Of a stretch of 64,000 nt of DNA, positions 26,601 to 38,676 are shown in pieces; the stretch's first letter is position 1, and every line of letters starts with the position of its first letter. Origin of the DNA: Lepeophtheirus salmonis (lineage: Eukaryota > Arthropoda > Copepoda > Siphonostomatoida > Caligidae); contig NC_052141.2 of assembly GCF_016086655.4 (NCBI RefSeq), forward strand, positions 11,408,001-11,472,000. The letters run 5' to 3'. Made by a program: the position numbers and the translations under genes. The notes below the pieces were generated by a model. It did not search any database, was not told the origin of the DNA, and saw only the letters and a program-made list of their open reading frames with translations.

Positions 26601-29600
26601 GAAAGTGGGAGCAGTTTTTCTGCTTTACAAACTGAACGGCTTTTTTATTTAGCGAAGTTGTTATCATTATAAATTCATTTTTGAAACTATAAAGTAATAA
26701 TTAGTACGTTTTGCTCATGAATAGTAATGAAAATCCATATTTTTTTAGCGCGCCCGTTTTTTTGGTTTTTTATTGGTATTCTAAAGAATGGATTTTCTTT
26801 TCCTTAGTTGTGGTCATTATGATTAAACTCCTGAGTAGAGAACTTCCTTTTCTACGGCATTCAATTATATTCAAAACTTGATTAAATATTCGAATGTGCT
26901 TATAGAAAACGGAGAGGTACCTTGAGGATTTCTTGCAGAGTTATAATTGTAAGTCCTTGTTGGACTCGGAGTAGAATTGAGGATCAACATAGGAGTCATT
27001 CTTGATATTCTTGAGGCATTATTTCTTATCCTTTTACTCTGGAAAAAGAGAATAGATTTTTAACATATCTACAACAAAGGCGCATCATATTTTGTTTGCG
27101 AAACGTGCTTCCCCACTGTTGTTCTATCTGTTGTGAAACTTCACCTAACATGTTTTAAAACAGATGATTCTTTTAAAAACAAACTCTACAATTCAGTATT
27201 TTCGACAAGTGTTCATTTTATTTTTGCAGGATATATTCATATATTCAAAAGAACACACATTAATTTACCTGATATGACAATATGAGCTTATTAGGACTTA
27301 TATGTACAATAACTATTTAAAATACTATTTTTTTAAATTAAAATATGGAATCACATAGATCAAAATATTAACTTTCATTTTTAGCCTAAATTTCCCAAAT
27401 GGTTCTTTGTCAAAATGTTCGGTCAGCAACACCTGATAGCTAAGTTGATCTCCTCCCAAACATAGCCTTAATTCCTTGAGATATTTAGAAAAACCATTTC
27501 TGTCTCAAAAGCACTGGATACTCCACTTCGAACGTGGCCAGTGACTATTGAATTTAAAATTTAAATTAGCCATATAGAAATGTTTATTTACTTTTTTGCT
27601 GATGACAGACATTCGATATTGATGTGCTTATAAATCGGCAAAATAGTGAAATTTACCATGTATATGTTATTTCGTGACTCCTTTCCAATGAGACAGCTAG
27701 AAACTCAATTTCTGCGTTAGTCATATGTTCTATTGCAGAACTCATTTCACAAAAAAAAAAGTATACGTATGGCCTAGAAATAATATGAATAAACTATTCC
27801 ACGTAACTACTCTTGTTGGCTTGTACAGCCTTGATCCTGTGGTATGCCATTTTACAAATAGCACAGATATCTTCTCTTGGTGATGTCATCCTATGCTGAT
27901 ATCAATGTCTGGGCCATAGCATTCACAATGGGATAATTTTTGTGCCACATACTCCTCTCTAAATTAGCCTATTGGCGGAATTTATCGGTTTCAAAAATGG
28001 AAAGAAAGGAGGTACATGTTTTTCGTTTAAAACTTCCCAGAATTGTCGCAACACCACAACGATGATGCAATTGAGTCTTGGGCAGGGGGACCGTCAATCA
28101 TTACGGTGTTTCCAAGCCTCAATTCTTGTTATTCAACCAGGATAGGATTTTTCCCCAATGTTATTTCCATGTAGGTCCTTGAATAAACCTTGAATTTTGT
28201 CTCCAATTTGCGATTAATTGTATACTAGACTTGAAACGTTCACTATACACCTCTTAACCTAGACAAAATCATCTGTTATAAATAAAAAACAATCCCCATT
28301 TCAAAGGAGTCATCCTCTGTGGTACAAAATATCCAACATCAGTAATGATACTAGGTATTACGGTACAAAATACCACCAATCTGCTTTGTATTCTCATACA
28401 TCTTTATACTGCAAATATTGTTCAAGACTGAATTGCAAAAAATATGAATATTTGATTGGAAGGCCTTTGACTTCCATAGACCCCCTTTCTCGCCCCATTG
28501 GACTACTTGGTATGATGGCAAATAAAGTACAGAGTCTACCAAATACAGCAGGTTAATATTAGAGACATCCATCAGCAAATGATAGAAAAAACTGACAAGG
28601 ACTATATTTATAATCTTTGTATAACTTTTAATTAATGCATTTTTATTCATACAAAACTGTGTTTTTAACTTCATCAAGCTGAATTACGCCAAAGGAATTA
28701 ATATGATAGTAAAGCGTTAAAAGACTTTTTAAACACATGGTATATCTAAAGAGGCGGCAAATTGCAGTTCTTTTATTGCATAAAATGAAGTGAAATCCCC
28801 CATAAATAGAGACAGGGATGTGCGCGTCTCAAGTAACTTTATTCTTCTCCTTTTTAGATATTTAATTATGAGAAGCATAACCACCTACTTCGACTTATAT
28901 GCTCATAATTGAATCTCCAATCCTCATTGCAATATTTCAATGTCTGAATCCATTCGTTCCGTTTGTTCGTTACTTTATATATGGTACCTTAGTATGTAAT
29001 AGTAACAGCATTAATTGAGTATCTCTCTCTCTCCCAAGAAAATAAATCCAGGGGAACCTCGCATAACGCAGTTTTTTGGCGAAATAAAAAATCAATTTTA
29101 AACATCGTGCGATAACATAACTTGATTACTCTTTTTTAATGCGTGACAATATTAATGTAAATTTAGTTGCCGGATTTCATTCAAGATTTTAAAGTTTTCT
29201 CGGAAATACATACAGTCTGTTGCTCTTATACGTTGAAGTAGTCATTTACCATCAAAAACAAATATTGCAAAAAATGAGATGACAAAGTATTTTATTAAAT
29301 TAAAATAATTGCAATGTAGCTCCTGAATTTTTGTTCGTGCACTTGGGGACAAGTAGCTATTTGCTTCAATTTTTAATGGACAAAAACAAATTTTTTCAAT
29401 TAATTTTCATAATTTGAAATTTGTAAAGTTCTTTGAACAAAAAAATACTCCACGGATAATGATATTAGATAGCTAAAATTGGTGTTGTTTGATTGGATGG
29501 TATGCCAGAATTCTAAATTTTTCGAGTTAGGTAAATTAAAGCGGATTTATTCCGGAAAACCCAATCAAAAATTTGAAGATATGCCCATTTTAAATTGTAA

Positions 29601-31290
29601 AGTTCAAAATGGCATTGAAAACAGTTGGTTCTCAACGAAAAAAAATACTCGTTTCTATATAGTGGTGGTAACGATTAATATTAATCGGTGAATTGAGTGC
29701 TTCTTTTTCTGGACTCAGGAAAATAAGGTGTAATTAGCGATTTTTCCATTCCGATTCTTAGCCATTAGTGTTCATAAGATATATTGACATATTTTCTTAT
29801 TTTTTTCGGGGAATCGGGTTTTTTCGGGAATATTTCTATAATTGTATCATCCCTATTTATAAATAATAATGTAAATTCATTTAAAACAAAAGATACGACG
29901 ATATGACTCACAGGAAATGAAATTACCGGTCTCGCCCACAGTTGAATTGATTCAAAATTTATGTAGATCATTTATACATTATAAACTACTTGTATAGGAA
30001 TAAATATCGATGTGTTTCTTTTGAAATCAAGAGTTAATCAACTATGAGATTGAGTAATAAAAGCTTTGTTAACTAGAGCAATAATTATAATCAAACCCGT
30101 ATAACTTTTTAAAGACTTGAAATTTCACGCTAAAATTTCAAAATTATGCATATTATCTAGCATAAATAAACATTTCATTACAATTTAGTCAAAATTTGAG
30201 GTGATGCATGTCAATACTATTATTTGGAAGAACTTTGCTATACTATACCATTCTTCATAACAAGAACATTGATTCATAATGTGTTTCGAATTCATTTTCC
30301 GTCTATTTAAATCAATAGTACTCTAATATTATATCATTTAGCTATCACTTATATTTCTTCAGTCCTAGCCAAGTCATAGGATCAACTGATTGATCCTAAG
30401 ACTCTTGAATAGAAGAAAAATAAGATTAACAAAATGGGTATTAGACGCATAAAAAGGTAAAGGGGGATCATCAAATTATTTTCTTACATAACTAAAATAT
30501 AGTTTTTATATCTTTTTATACATTCATCGACTGGGATAGGAGTATACCACACTATGAAAGTTTAAGGCAACAAATTACCCCTTCCAGTGCAGAGAGAAAA
30601 TATTTAAAAACATCTAGGGAAGATGGACCATTGCTCTATTTATTAGTGAAAAAATATAAACATTGATTGTCGGAATAAATTTTTATGAGATGAAGAAATT
30701 TGTTGTCGGTAATAAATAATAGGACCATTTATTTATTTTCAAATCGGCATCGATATTTTGGGCCAAAAATGACCCAGCTAATTAATATAGAACTTTTTTT
30801 TAAACTTAAGGAAGCTTGAACCTTTTTATATTCATTAGTAAAAAAATATAAGACTATAAGATATAAGAATATAAATCGAATCACTCAATCAGTTTTTATG
30901 AGATGAAGATATTTGTAGGCAGTAATCAATAATGATAGGAGAGTTATGTGTGTGTTATGCTCATTCCTTTTCGGTTAATGAACCTTGTACAATTCACATC
31001 TACGAAAGTATCGGTTCGTAGTTGAAACTACGACAGTCATAAATTAAGAGAGACATAATTTGACTGCGATGATAATAATCAAACTACGTGCGTAATATTT
31101 AATACGCCAGTCTTAAGAAACTGGATCTTAGTACGTGCAATTCAAGGAGAAAATCATGAATCTTCATTTCTCATTAAATAGCCAGTGGGTTTGAATAGTG
31201 GAGGTATTTATGGGAAGAGACACTCCATGCACAACTTCAGGGCCCTTTCTCAAATTTATATTTTGACTTCTTTTCAGACTTTGCAAAACG
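26601..31290. other. Long gene-free stretch
   Basis: About 26815-27020 is a repeat E copy ('ctgagtagagaacttcc', 'ggactcggagtagaattga'). About 30615-30960 holds two diverged tandem copies of a roughly 210-bp unit ('tatgagatgaagaaatttg'). At 31016-31033 is a short perfect hairpin (tcgtagtt/aactacga). Around 27800-28680 there are longer-than-average open stretches with no family I recognise. Confidence 0.5.
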
Positions 31291-31503
31291 TTCAAGAAAA
31301 TAACACTCTAGTTATTAACTAGAATAAATAATTCGGTTACAATGGAACTTCAAAGTGTTTATTCCCTTCCTCTATTAGATCAGCTACAAGCAGCTGATCT
31401 AATGAAATGTCGTGACAGGTAAGCTGCTCTCCTCCAAAACTTTCTTCAAATTAACAGGCTTATCATGTTGAAGTTCAGTTTCTTTTTCTTTTTTTTTTAC
31501 ATA

Positions 31504-31854
31504 CAGGTGTGCGCGTCTAAAACTGAACACTCCTTTAACTTATATACGCCATGCACATATTCGTGATTTTATTGAGTTGAAACTGGTTTATACTTCCAGG
31601 CAAGGGTCTTGACTAGTTATAAACAAAACTCCAGCAAACTCTAAAGAGCAACAGGTAAACAACAGCTGATAATATGGAGAGACGTCGAGTCGCAATTTTG
31701 GAACTTTCTGCGCGGGAAAAAACTCCCACTGAAATTGCCAAGGTTCTGAACTACAGCCGCACTACAGCGTGGTAGCCAAAGGGACTCCTGAGGTAACCAC
31801 AAGATCTAAATCAAGGCCTCGAAGGTTGGATGAAATGGTTGCTGCCGTGCAAAA
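31504..31854 (+). mobile_element. 5' part of the same mariner in the left arm
   Basis: Begins after TA with CAGGTGTGCGCGTCTAAAAC and encodes the same MERRRVAILELSAREKTPTE start at about 31675, with the same inactivating frameshift. It ends where the inverted duplication ends (after gccgtgcaaaa). The shared frameshift shows the duplication happened after the copy was dead. Confidence 0.85.
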
Positions 31855-32967
31855 TACTCTATGTATTTTTGTGTCAGCTGTCAATTCGTTCTTTTCTCTC
31901 GATACACCTGGCTATTTCATAATTCGTTCTTTTTGATAATTACACAAAGTAATAAATTAATCTATACATATGCTCCGTTTCCAAAAGAACAGGAATACAA
32001 TTTCTTGTATATCCCTCGTCGTTCTTATAATATATTATACATATTGGCCATTTTATTATTGCTATGAAGGAATTTGAGCTATTTCTTTATAGAAATAATA
32101 TAATAATTACTCTTTTAATAAAATATTACGAAACAATATTACAATACAGTATCGACTAAAATATTATGTAGAAGAAATAATATGGTAGAAGAAATTTTAT
32201 GACAGTGACAGTCTGGGAATATATAAGAGATAAAAAACAGTTGGTATGATGAACTTATTTGGCTAACTACCAGATGATTTCAGGGGTTTTTTTTCTGTTT
32301 CTTTCTGGAGGAAAGATTGCAGGATACACTAAAGGTAACGACGTGTATTATTATTAGGTTTCATACATTTGTGCATACCGGAAGTTGACTATTCCATACA
32401 AAACTAAGAATCCGATATGTTTGAAGCCGAGTTATGTGGGGACACCCTGTATGTATTGATAGGTTATTAAACTTTTAAGTTTGCCTTAAGAGGTACAGAT
32501 GAATAGGTAGATATATTTATTTATTTATACAAATATGCATGTTTCTTTTATAATATAAACAAAATAGAATAGTCTGATTTAATTGGAAATAGGTATAAAT
32601 ACTTGTATCTGTATAAATAATCCCACAAATATTTGAGCTTCATTCTCTAAATATATATAAATATATTATGTATTAAATTTCAAAGATGTTTTTAAATATC
32701 AAAATGATAATAAAAATAAAAAAGATGTAGTTTTATGTCACGGAAGAGTGACACAGTCTCTCAGGAGAATGATATTTTTAATGTAAAGGTGGTATTCATT
32801 ATTAAATTCAGGTAAATATTATGCGGTATGGAAGGAAGGGCATAGGGCATTAACACAGCATACTACTAGCCGAGAATTGATTTTTTTTATATGGATTCAA
32901 TCAAGGGGTTCATTCCATCCATTTATTTACTCTTTGTAAAATGTGTAAATCGAAAGCACTTATGGGA

Positions 32968-33521
32968 CAGGTGTGGACGTCTAAAAATGAACACTCCTTT
33001 AAATTTTAGGCGTTGTTCCTTGTCTACAGGCTTGAGGGCTTGACGAGGGATTCTCCTGTAGACCTTAGGGATAATATCTTTCTTAAACAGCCGGCCCATG
33101 GTCCTTCTGCTGACGTTGAACGCCCTGGAGAGGCTGCTGACGGTGACTTTGCCTCTCTTGTCATCGATAGACTTTTGCACGGCAGCAACCATTTCATCTG
33201 ATCTTCAAGGCCTTGATTTAGATCTTGTGGTTACCTCAGGAGTCCCTTTGGCTACCACGCTGTAGTGCGGCTGCAGTTCAGAACCTTGGCAATTTCAGTG
33301 GGAGTTTTTTCCCGCGCAGAAAGTTCCAAAATTGCGACTCGACGTCTCTCCATATTATCAGCTGTTGTTTACCTGTTGCTCTTTAGAGTTTGCTGGAGTT
33401 TTGTTTATAACTAGTCAAGACCCTTGCCTGGAAGTATAAGCCAGTTTCAACTCAATAAAATCACGAATATGTGCATGGCGTATAATTTAAAGGAGTATTC
33501 AGTTTTAGACGCGCACACCTG
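32968..33521 (-). mobile_element. Deletion-derived mariner with two TIRs
   Basis: On the minus strand the element opens CAGGTGTGCGCGTCTAAAAC at 33521 and closes in the inverse of caggtgtggacgtctaaaaa at 32968. The transposase starts at 33353 with MERRRVAILELSAREKTPTE, breaks at a frameshift near the W-stop, and resumes as MVAAVQKSIDDKRGKVTVSS then SRAFNVSRRTMGRLFKKD. It ends soon after VYRRIPRQALKPVDKEQRLK, fused directly to the far TIR, so the whole catalytic domain is deleted. Confidence 0.85.
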
Positions 33522-33759
33522 TATGTAAAAAAAAAAAAAAACTGAACTTCAACATGATAAACCTGTTAATTTGAAGAAAGTATTGGAGGAGAGCAGCTTA
33601 CCTGTCACGACATTTCATTAGATCAGCTGCTTGTAGCTGATCTAATAGAGGAAGGGAAAAACACTTTGAAGTTCCATTGTAACCGAATCATTTATTCTAG
33701 TTAATAACTAGAGTGTTATTTTCTTGAAGGTCGAAATACTAGCAAAATACAAAATTCTT

Positions 33760-34765
33760 GTTACTCTTCAGTTGAGCATGTCTTTTCTCTTTTGTTCACT
33801 ATTTCATAAGTTGTGGTGTGTTAAGATCTCCCTCTAAAAGAAGAATTCTCGCCTAACTTTGGTGTAAATTGATTTAATATATGTATAACAGAGTAAATGT
33901 ATAAACCATCATTCAATGAGTCCAGAAGCAAACTATATAAAACTCATTTTTGTAGCAAAATTCAACTTTGTTCATCAAATTAGTCTCCTTCAAACATGAA
34001 ACATTTTTTTTTTTAAATTTATTTATTCTTGAATAAAATTTTTAGTCCATCCTGACATATCTACGCAGGATCTCCACTTCATTGTGGTGAAAGAGCTCCA
34101 AACAACGCTTCGAGTCCTCGGCACGTAACAGCTTTTGATCGACTCTGAGCAAACACGGCACCCGTTTTGAGAATACCTTTTTCATACAAAAATTTTCATC
34201 AAAAAAGTAAACACACTTCCATTTGATATCATGTCAGCTGTCTTATGCACTTACATTTTACGATTCTATGTTTTCAGGATGTTTTCGGGAACAAATAAAT
34301 AATTTGGGCGACCAGAGCGTTCAGCATCATCTGTGTCTGTACGGCCACATTTAAACTAATCAAACCAACATTCCACAGTCACTTTCGATGGAAAAGAGTT
34401 GGACTAAACTTATCAAGCCAAACTTTTGCCTTTATGGTATTTTTTCCCATCAAGAAGCAGTGATATAAAACACACGAAATTGGTTTGAATCCAAAAAAAA
34501 AATCCGTCATAAAAATTTGATATGTTTCGTTTGAAGGATATGTAAAAATACAATTTATTCGTTAATAGTGGCACCATCAGTCTGAAATCCTTGGGACTTA
34601 TTGAATGATGTAATATGAATTGAAATATAATTATATAATATTTTCTCTGAACTAATGTTATTTTAAATGTAGAAGGTTCTCCTCTTTAAATCAGTAATTT
34701 AATTTTCTCCCCCCAAAATCAAATGACAGAGAGCTGATATTAACAAAGGTCTTAATTCCACTTTT
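33760..34765. repeat. Dispersed repeat D split by a mariner
   Basis: The left piece (33760-33880) and right piece (34660-34765) match adjacent parts of the uninterrupted copy at 16371-16650. The DNA between them contains the mariner at 33907-34610, which therefore inserted into a pre-existing repeat. Confidence 0.7.
33907..34610 (-). mobile_element. Deletion-derived mariner with TIRs and N-terminal transposase relic
   Basis: TIRs are catcattcaatgagtcc and the inverse of catcattcaataagtccc. The minus strand reads MGKNTIKAKVWLDK, TVECWF, then RTDTDDAERSGRPN, SNGSVFTFLMKIF, and AEDSKRCLELF plus FLRRYV-like EILRRYVRMD, ending just before the catalytic DETW. This is the DNA-binding half of a mariner transposase (xDDAERSGRP signature) with multiple stops; the catalytic half is deleted. 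Confidence 0.8.
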
Positions 34766-35025
34766 TGTATCTAAAAAGGATATAGGGAAGAATTACTCCG
34801 ATCCCGATCTTCAATTCTACAAAGAGACCAATAAGGACATACTCTCCCATTTTCAAACACATGTGATTACTTTATACTTGGAGTTTCTCTCTTTAAGAAA
34901 TAAAGAATTATGATAATAGCAAAAAGTATGGCTAACAGCTATAAAACTGCTTAAGATTTAAAAACGGTTTTCTTTTTTTTTAACTTTCAGAATCAATCGA
35001 AGAGCTCCCCTATTCTATCTATTGA

Positions 35026-36719
35026 CTAGTGTTGGGTTTTGGTCAGAAAATACAATACCAATCTGAGACCATTATAATTTTTAGTGGTCCAAACTAATTC
35101 AGTCCTTCAAATTCATTCGGTCTAGATCAGTCCCAAAGAAAATTTGGTATTGATTGAAATCATTTATAATTGGATCTAGATCGATTCTATAGATGAACTG
35201 TTGATGAAGTCATTTTTTTTTCAAAATTGTGGAAATTGACCTACGATAATGTATTGTAAAGTTAAATGACTTGCATAAATCATATTTGTACCAATTGTAA
35301 ATCAGGATAAGGGAGGAAATCGTTCCATAGATTGAGGCAAAAAAAAATTGTCAAACAGTTAAACTTTGATCTATGATCAAAGATTGTTGTCTTGATTGAA
35401 ATATTGAGCTAAATCTGTATACAAAAATTTATTTAGGACCAAATTTTTTTTGATGTTTATATTTATATTAAAGGTTGCGTGATACTATAAAGGTAACAAT
35501 TTGGACACCGTTAGGATTTTTTGTGGAACAATCGAATTAGTTCCTTTAAAAAAGTATCTAAAAGGTTTTATTTGGCAGGTGTTATTTTGATATTCAAAGA
35601 AAAATTATATTTTTTGAGATAAATTATCGGATGTGTATTTCTATGTGAAGAAATAATAATCATTTATTATTAATTTAAGAATTAAGCAATAATTAATAAT
35701 AGAAAATAATATCATCCAAATGGCTGCATCAGCTACCCTTACAGAACTGTGTCCTTTTTATGAAATTTTTCATTACCAAATCGAAATGTGGCTATTGTAT
35801 ATCCTTAATAGCTTCACGAGTTACACCTTTGAGGGCCTGATGATTTATTTAATGAAATTATGGATCGTTTTCGTGCATTTCAAGGATCCAATTAGCAAAG
35901 ACACAACGTTATTGATAATCAACCGGCTTGAGCTATTGTGTTAATTGAACTTTATAAGCCTTAAGACCCATGTCTTTATACAAAATACTGTGTAATGACG
36001 TTTTTTGAATAGAGCAATATTTTCAGTTATTCTTGAGCGACGTACACGGGTTTTATTCTTCACATACCTAACTTGTCCCTAATTTTTCCACCAATTTCGG
36101 TATTGCAGTCCGAAAAGGTGCTTCACGACGAACCAAAAAAAAATTAGTTTTACGAACCGTCTCTACCTGGTTTTCCAATTTTTATAGTGAATTTTTATCA
36201 TTTCAATGCGTTGTTGAATCATGTATCGTTCCATTTTTATCAATAGCGTAGTTTGTACCTGTCAAAGGACAACAAATTAGAGCTTCAAAAGTGGCATCTA
36301 CCGAAATAGTGGGCTATTCAAAATAACACCTTTTATTCGAAAAACCCTATTTATCGGTGCAAAAAAAAATTGGTCTACAAAATTGTGTTTAGACCGAATC
36401 TATAAATGAACTCTTTGTGACGTCAGTTGTGCTTCAAAATGTTGAACATCAACATGGAATAACGTCTTATGAAGTTAAATGAGTTGCAAAAATCATATTA
36501 TTTGTACAACCATTCCATCAGTCTTGGTGTGAAAATCCGACCATAGATTGAGACTGAAAAAATCGGTCAATGATTTGAAAACAATTACATTATTTCAATC
36601 TATTGTCTGAGATCGCGTTGTCCACCAAAAAAGCGGTCTCAATCCGCCAATAAAAAATTGATTAAGACCGAACCGGGCAAAAAAAATATATAGTCTTGGA
36701 CCGAGTCCCAACACCACTA
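35026..36719. mobile_element. Family A TIR element, copy 3, with nested insertion
   Basis: Starts actagtgttgggttttggtc and ends in the inverse gaccgagtcccaacacca. Its arms match copies 1 and 2 ('gatgaactgttgatgaagtc', 'gacaaaaaagcggtctc' types). The middle is occupied by a different element at about 35560-36345. Confidence 0.7.
35560..36345 (-). mobile_element. Nested IS630-like/mariner relic (MERY-type transposase)
   Basis: Inverted ends aggtgttattttgatattc (35578) and gctattcaaaataacacct (36313-36331). On the minus strand an ATG at 36234 opens MERYMIQQRIEMIKIHYKN, the start of a widespread arthropod IS630-like transposase (DUF4817 type). Pieces of the helix-turn-helix (TAIPKLVEKLGTS, RSRITENIA) and C terminus (VADAAIW) follow, with many stops. 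The catalytic core is missing. Confidence 0.7.
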
Positions 36720-37411
36720 TTTTGTATTTACCCATGTAACAAGTGTATTAGCATACTATTGTTTCAAATTATTAATCAGAATCCTTTTAAAAAAAACAAT
36801 CATTCAATAATGTCATTGAATAATCTGTAGTTTGTATGAAATAAAATAGAAGAGTTATTATATATTGATGCGTAAGATTTTGTACTTATGCATTTATCAA
36901 TGAAGTTAGATTATTGAATGAAGATTCTTTTCCACGTCCAGGCCTTTATGATGCCCCTATGTACATAAATAGTATTGTATTAGTCTTTATTTATTCGGTC
37001 CATTCCACTCCAGTCTTAGAACCGGCCCTATCAGTCCTGGTGACCGATTTTTAAGGTCGTTATTCCTTTGGACACTCAGTACTAGAACTGATTTAAAAAA
37101 GAAGAAATAAAGAATGGAACTTCATAAGTTAAGTTTTAGGACTTATATGTAGGACTGAAGACAGTGGTACCATACAGTTCAGTCCTAAATAAGGAACAAC
37201 ACATTCGGGGTTACACTTTATAGTTTACTCGTATATGCCACGGGTGCTGGATTGTGTCAGTAAATGGAGGGCATGATTATAAAAGAGCGACGTTATAGAG
37301 TCAAAAGAGTCCAATGGGTCATTTGGTTCAAGTGCCACTGCTATATGTATGTTCTCTCCTCAACAATGAACAAATAAAGAAAACAGCTTTAGAAAATAAA
37401 AGAACATAGGT
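36720..37411. other. Intergenic with a family B MITE
   Basis: About 36973-37204 is a family B copy: 'tagtctttatttattcggtc' at one end and the inverse 'cagtcctaaataaggaacaa' at the other. The rest shows nothing. Confidence 0.55.
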
Positions 37412-37936
37412 ATACGAGGATGGCCTGAAATGTTTCCCACTTAACAGAGACACAAGGCATCCTTTCTGAATTTTTATTTTAGAACATTATCTCCTTGTAA
37501 CTCTATCCACTTTTCGTGGCGATGCTCCCATCTCTGTAACCCGGCCAAATAATACTCTGCGGCGTTTTTATCTGCAAAATAATTGTTCACGAGACACTTT
37601 TTGTTTTTAGCACAATGACTCCGAGTTGGATTCACTTAGACAAGTCAAATATTAATACAACAAGTCTTTATGTGTCTGTTATTATTTTAATCTTTTTAAA
37701 GGTTATACTTTCAAAAAACAAATATTTAATGACAGCTCCAACCTCGACTTTGTCCATATAAAAAAAAAAATCACAGCAACTCACTCAAAAGACTGTTAGT
37801 TAACAACTGCATTTCCAAAATGGCTCAAACTTTGGTGAGGAGCTGTCAATAGATACTAGATAGATGTGACTAACTTTTATTTACAATTCCTGTCAGCTGC
37901 ACGTTGAGGTCGGAAACTTTTTAGACCATCCTTGTA
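37412..37936 (-). mobile_element. Deletion-derived mariner with both TIRs
   Basis: The TIRs caaggatggtctaaaaagtt (minus-strand 5' end) and its inverse at 37414 are each flanked by TA. The minus strand starts MDKVEVGAVIKYLFF, the conserved mariner N terminus, then jumps by deletion to FADKNAAEYYLAGLQRWEHR and ends WIELQGDNVLK stop, the normal C terminus. Only the start and tail of the transposase remain, about 520 bp in all, so it can move only in trans. Confidence 0.85.
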
Positions 37937-38486
37937 TTTCAGCAGCAAAAAGGCAGTCCCTCTTACCTCCTATAATTATTTTCATCTATGACCATAACTA
38001 GTATTGTTAATCGGGTGCATTTATTAGCTCACACTTTTTTTTAGGTTGTTAACCTAAAGAGGGATCTTTCTTTTGCTATTTCCTATCATTATTATTTAAT
38101 TTCTAAGTAGAGAACTTCTTTATATACTACTTATAACCATTCATTGATATGTACTAAACCAGATTGGACATCTGTGTGTCCTCATAGAAGACGGAGAGTA
38201 AGCCTGATGATTTTTTGCGGAATAATAATTTTATGTTCTTTTTGTACTCGGAGTATAATTGAAGATGGAAGTCAAAGTAATTATTGCCTGCATCCTTATT
38301 CATTTCCTTCTTCCACTGGTCATAGCTTCTTGTATCTAATATAATGAAGCATCATGCCAACAAAGCTGCTCTCCTACAAAACATTCTTCAAACTTTCAGA
38401 ACTGCCAAGTTGATTTTTGGTGGGATTTTTAACATGTCCAAAATGCTACCAATTAGCATCACTATTGGTAACTCTAACAAAGCAGG
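37937..38486 (+). repeat. Dispersed repeat E copy
   Basis: About 38085-38430 matches the 26.8-kb copy and, in reverse, the 60.0-60.3-kb copy ('agaagacggagagtaag', 'tactcggagtataattga', 'gctctcctacaaaacattct'). The same repeat underlies the arms at 31.3 and 33.7 kb. Non-coding. Confidence 0.6.
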
Positions 38487-38676
38487 GAGCACTATATACA
38501 AGGAGAGTGTTTTTCTTTTCAGAAAATACATAGGTTGACGTAAACAATCATCTTTAGTATATCTACGTATGATCGTTTACCCAATCAAACGCCGCGTAGA
38601 TATACTAAAGACCATTTTATATGTCAACCTACGTATTTTCTGAAATGAAATGCACTCTCTATTTATAGAGTGTTCA
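38487..38676. repeat. Long hairpin (about 81-bp arms, 27-bp loop)
   Basis: The inner arms 38519-38567 and 38595-38643 (49 bp) pair with few mismatches: tcagaaaatacataggttga against tcagaaaatacgtaggttga, and tctttagtatatctacg exact. Pairing continues less perfectly outward to about 38487 and 38676 ('gagagtgtttttcttttcag' type). The loop is tatgatcgtttacccaatca plus aacgccg. No ORF lies inside. Confidence 0.85.

Larger units (their letters stand above)
31291..33728. repeat. Inverted duplication, 0.56-kb arms, 1.3-kb spacer
   Basis: Left arm 31291-31854 and right arm 33173-33728 are near-identical reverse complements with few mismatches. Each arm holds, from outside in, a block with 'ttcaagaaaataacactcta', a repeat E segment with the palindrome attagatcagct/agctgatctaat, a mariner TIR and the start of its transposase gene. 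Because the match continues outside the mariner TIR, the arms come from a segmental duplication, not just a transposon end. The spacer is A+T-rich and non-coding. Confidence 0.9.

Noticed and set aside
28351..28677. 108-codon minus-strand ORF
   Set aside because: No family motif, composition typical of A+T-rich random DNA, no conserved neighbours. It could be a transposon fragment, but I could not support that.
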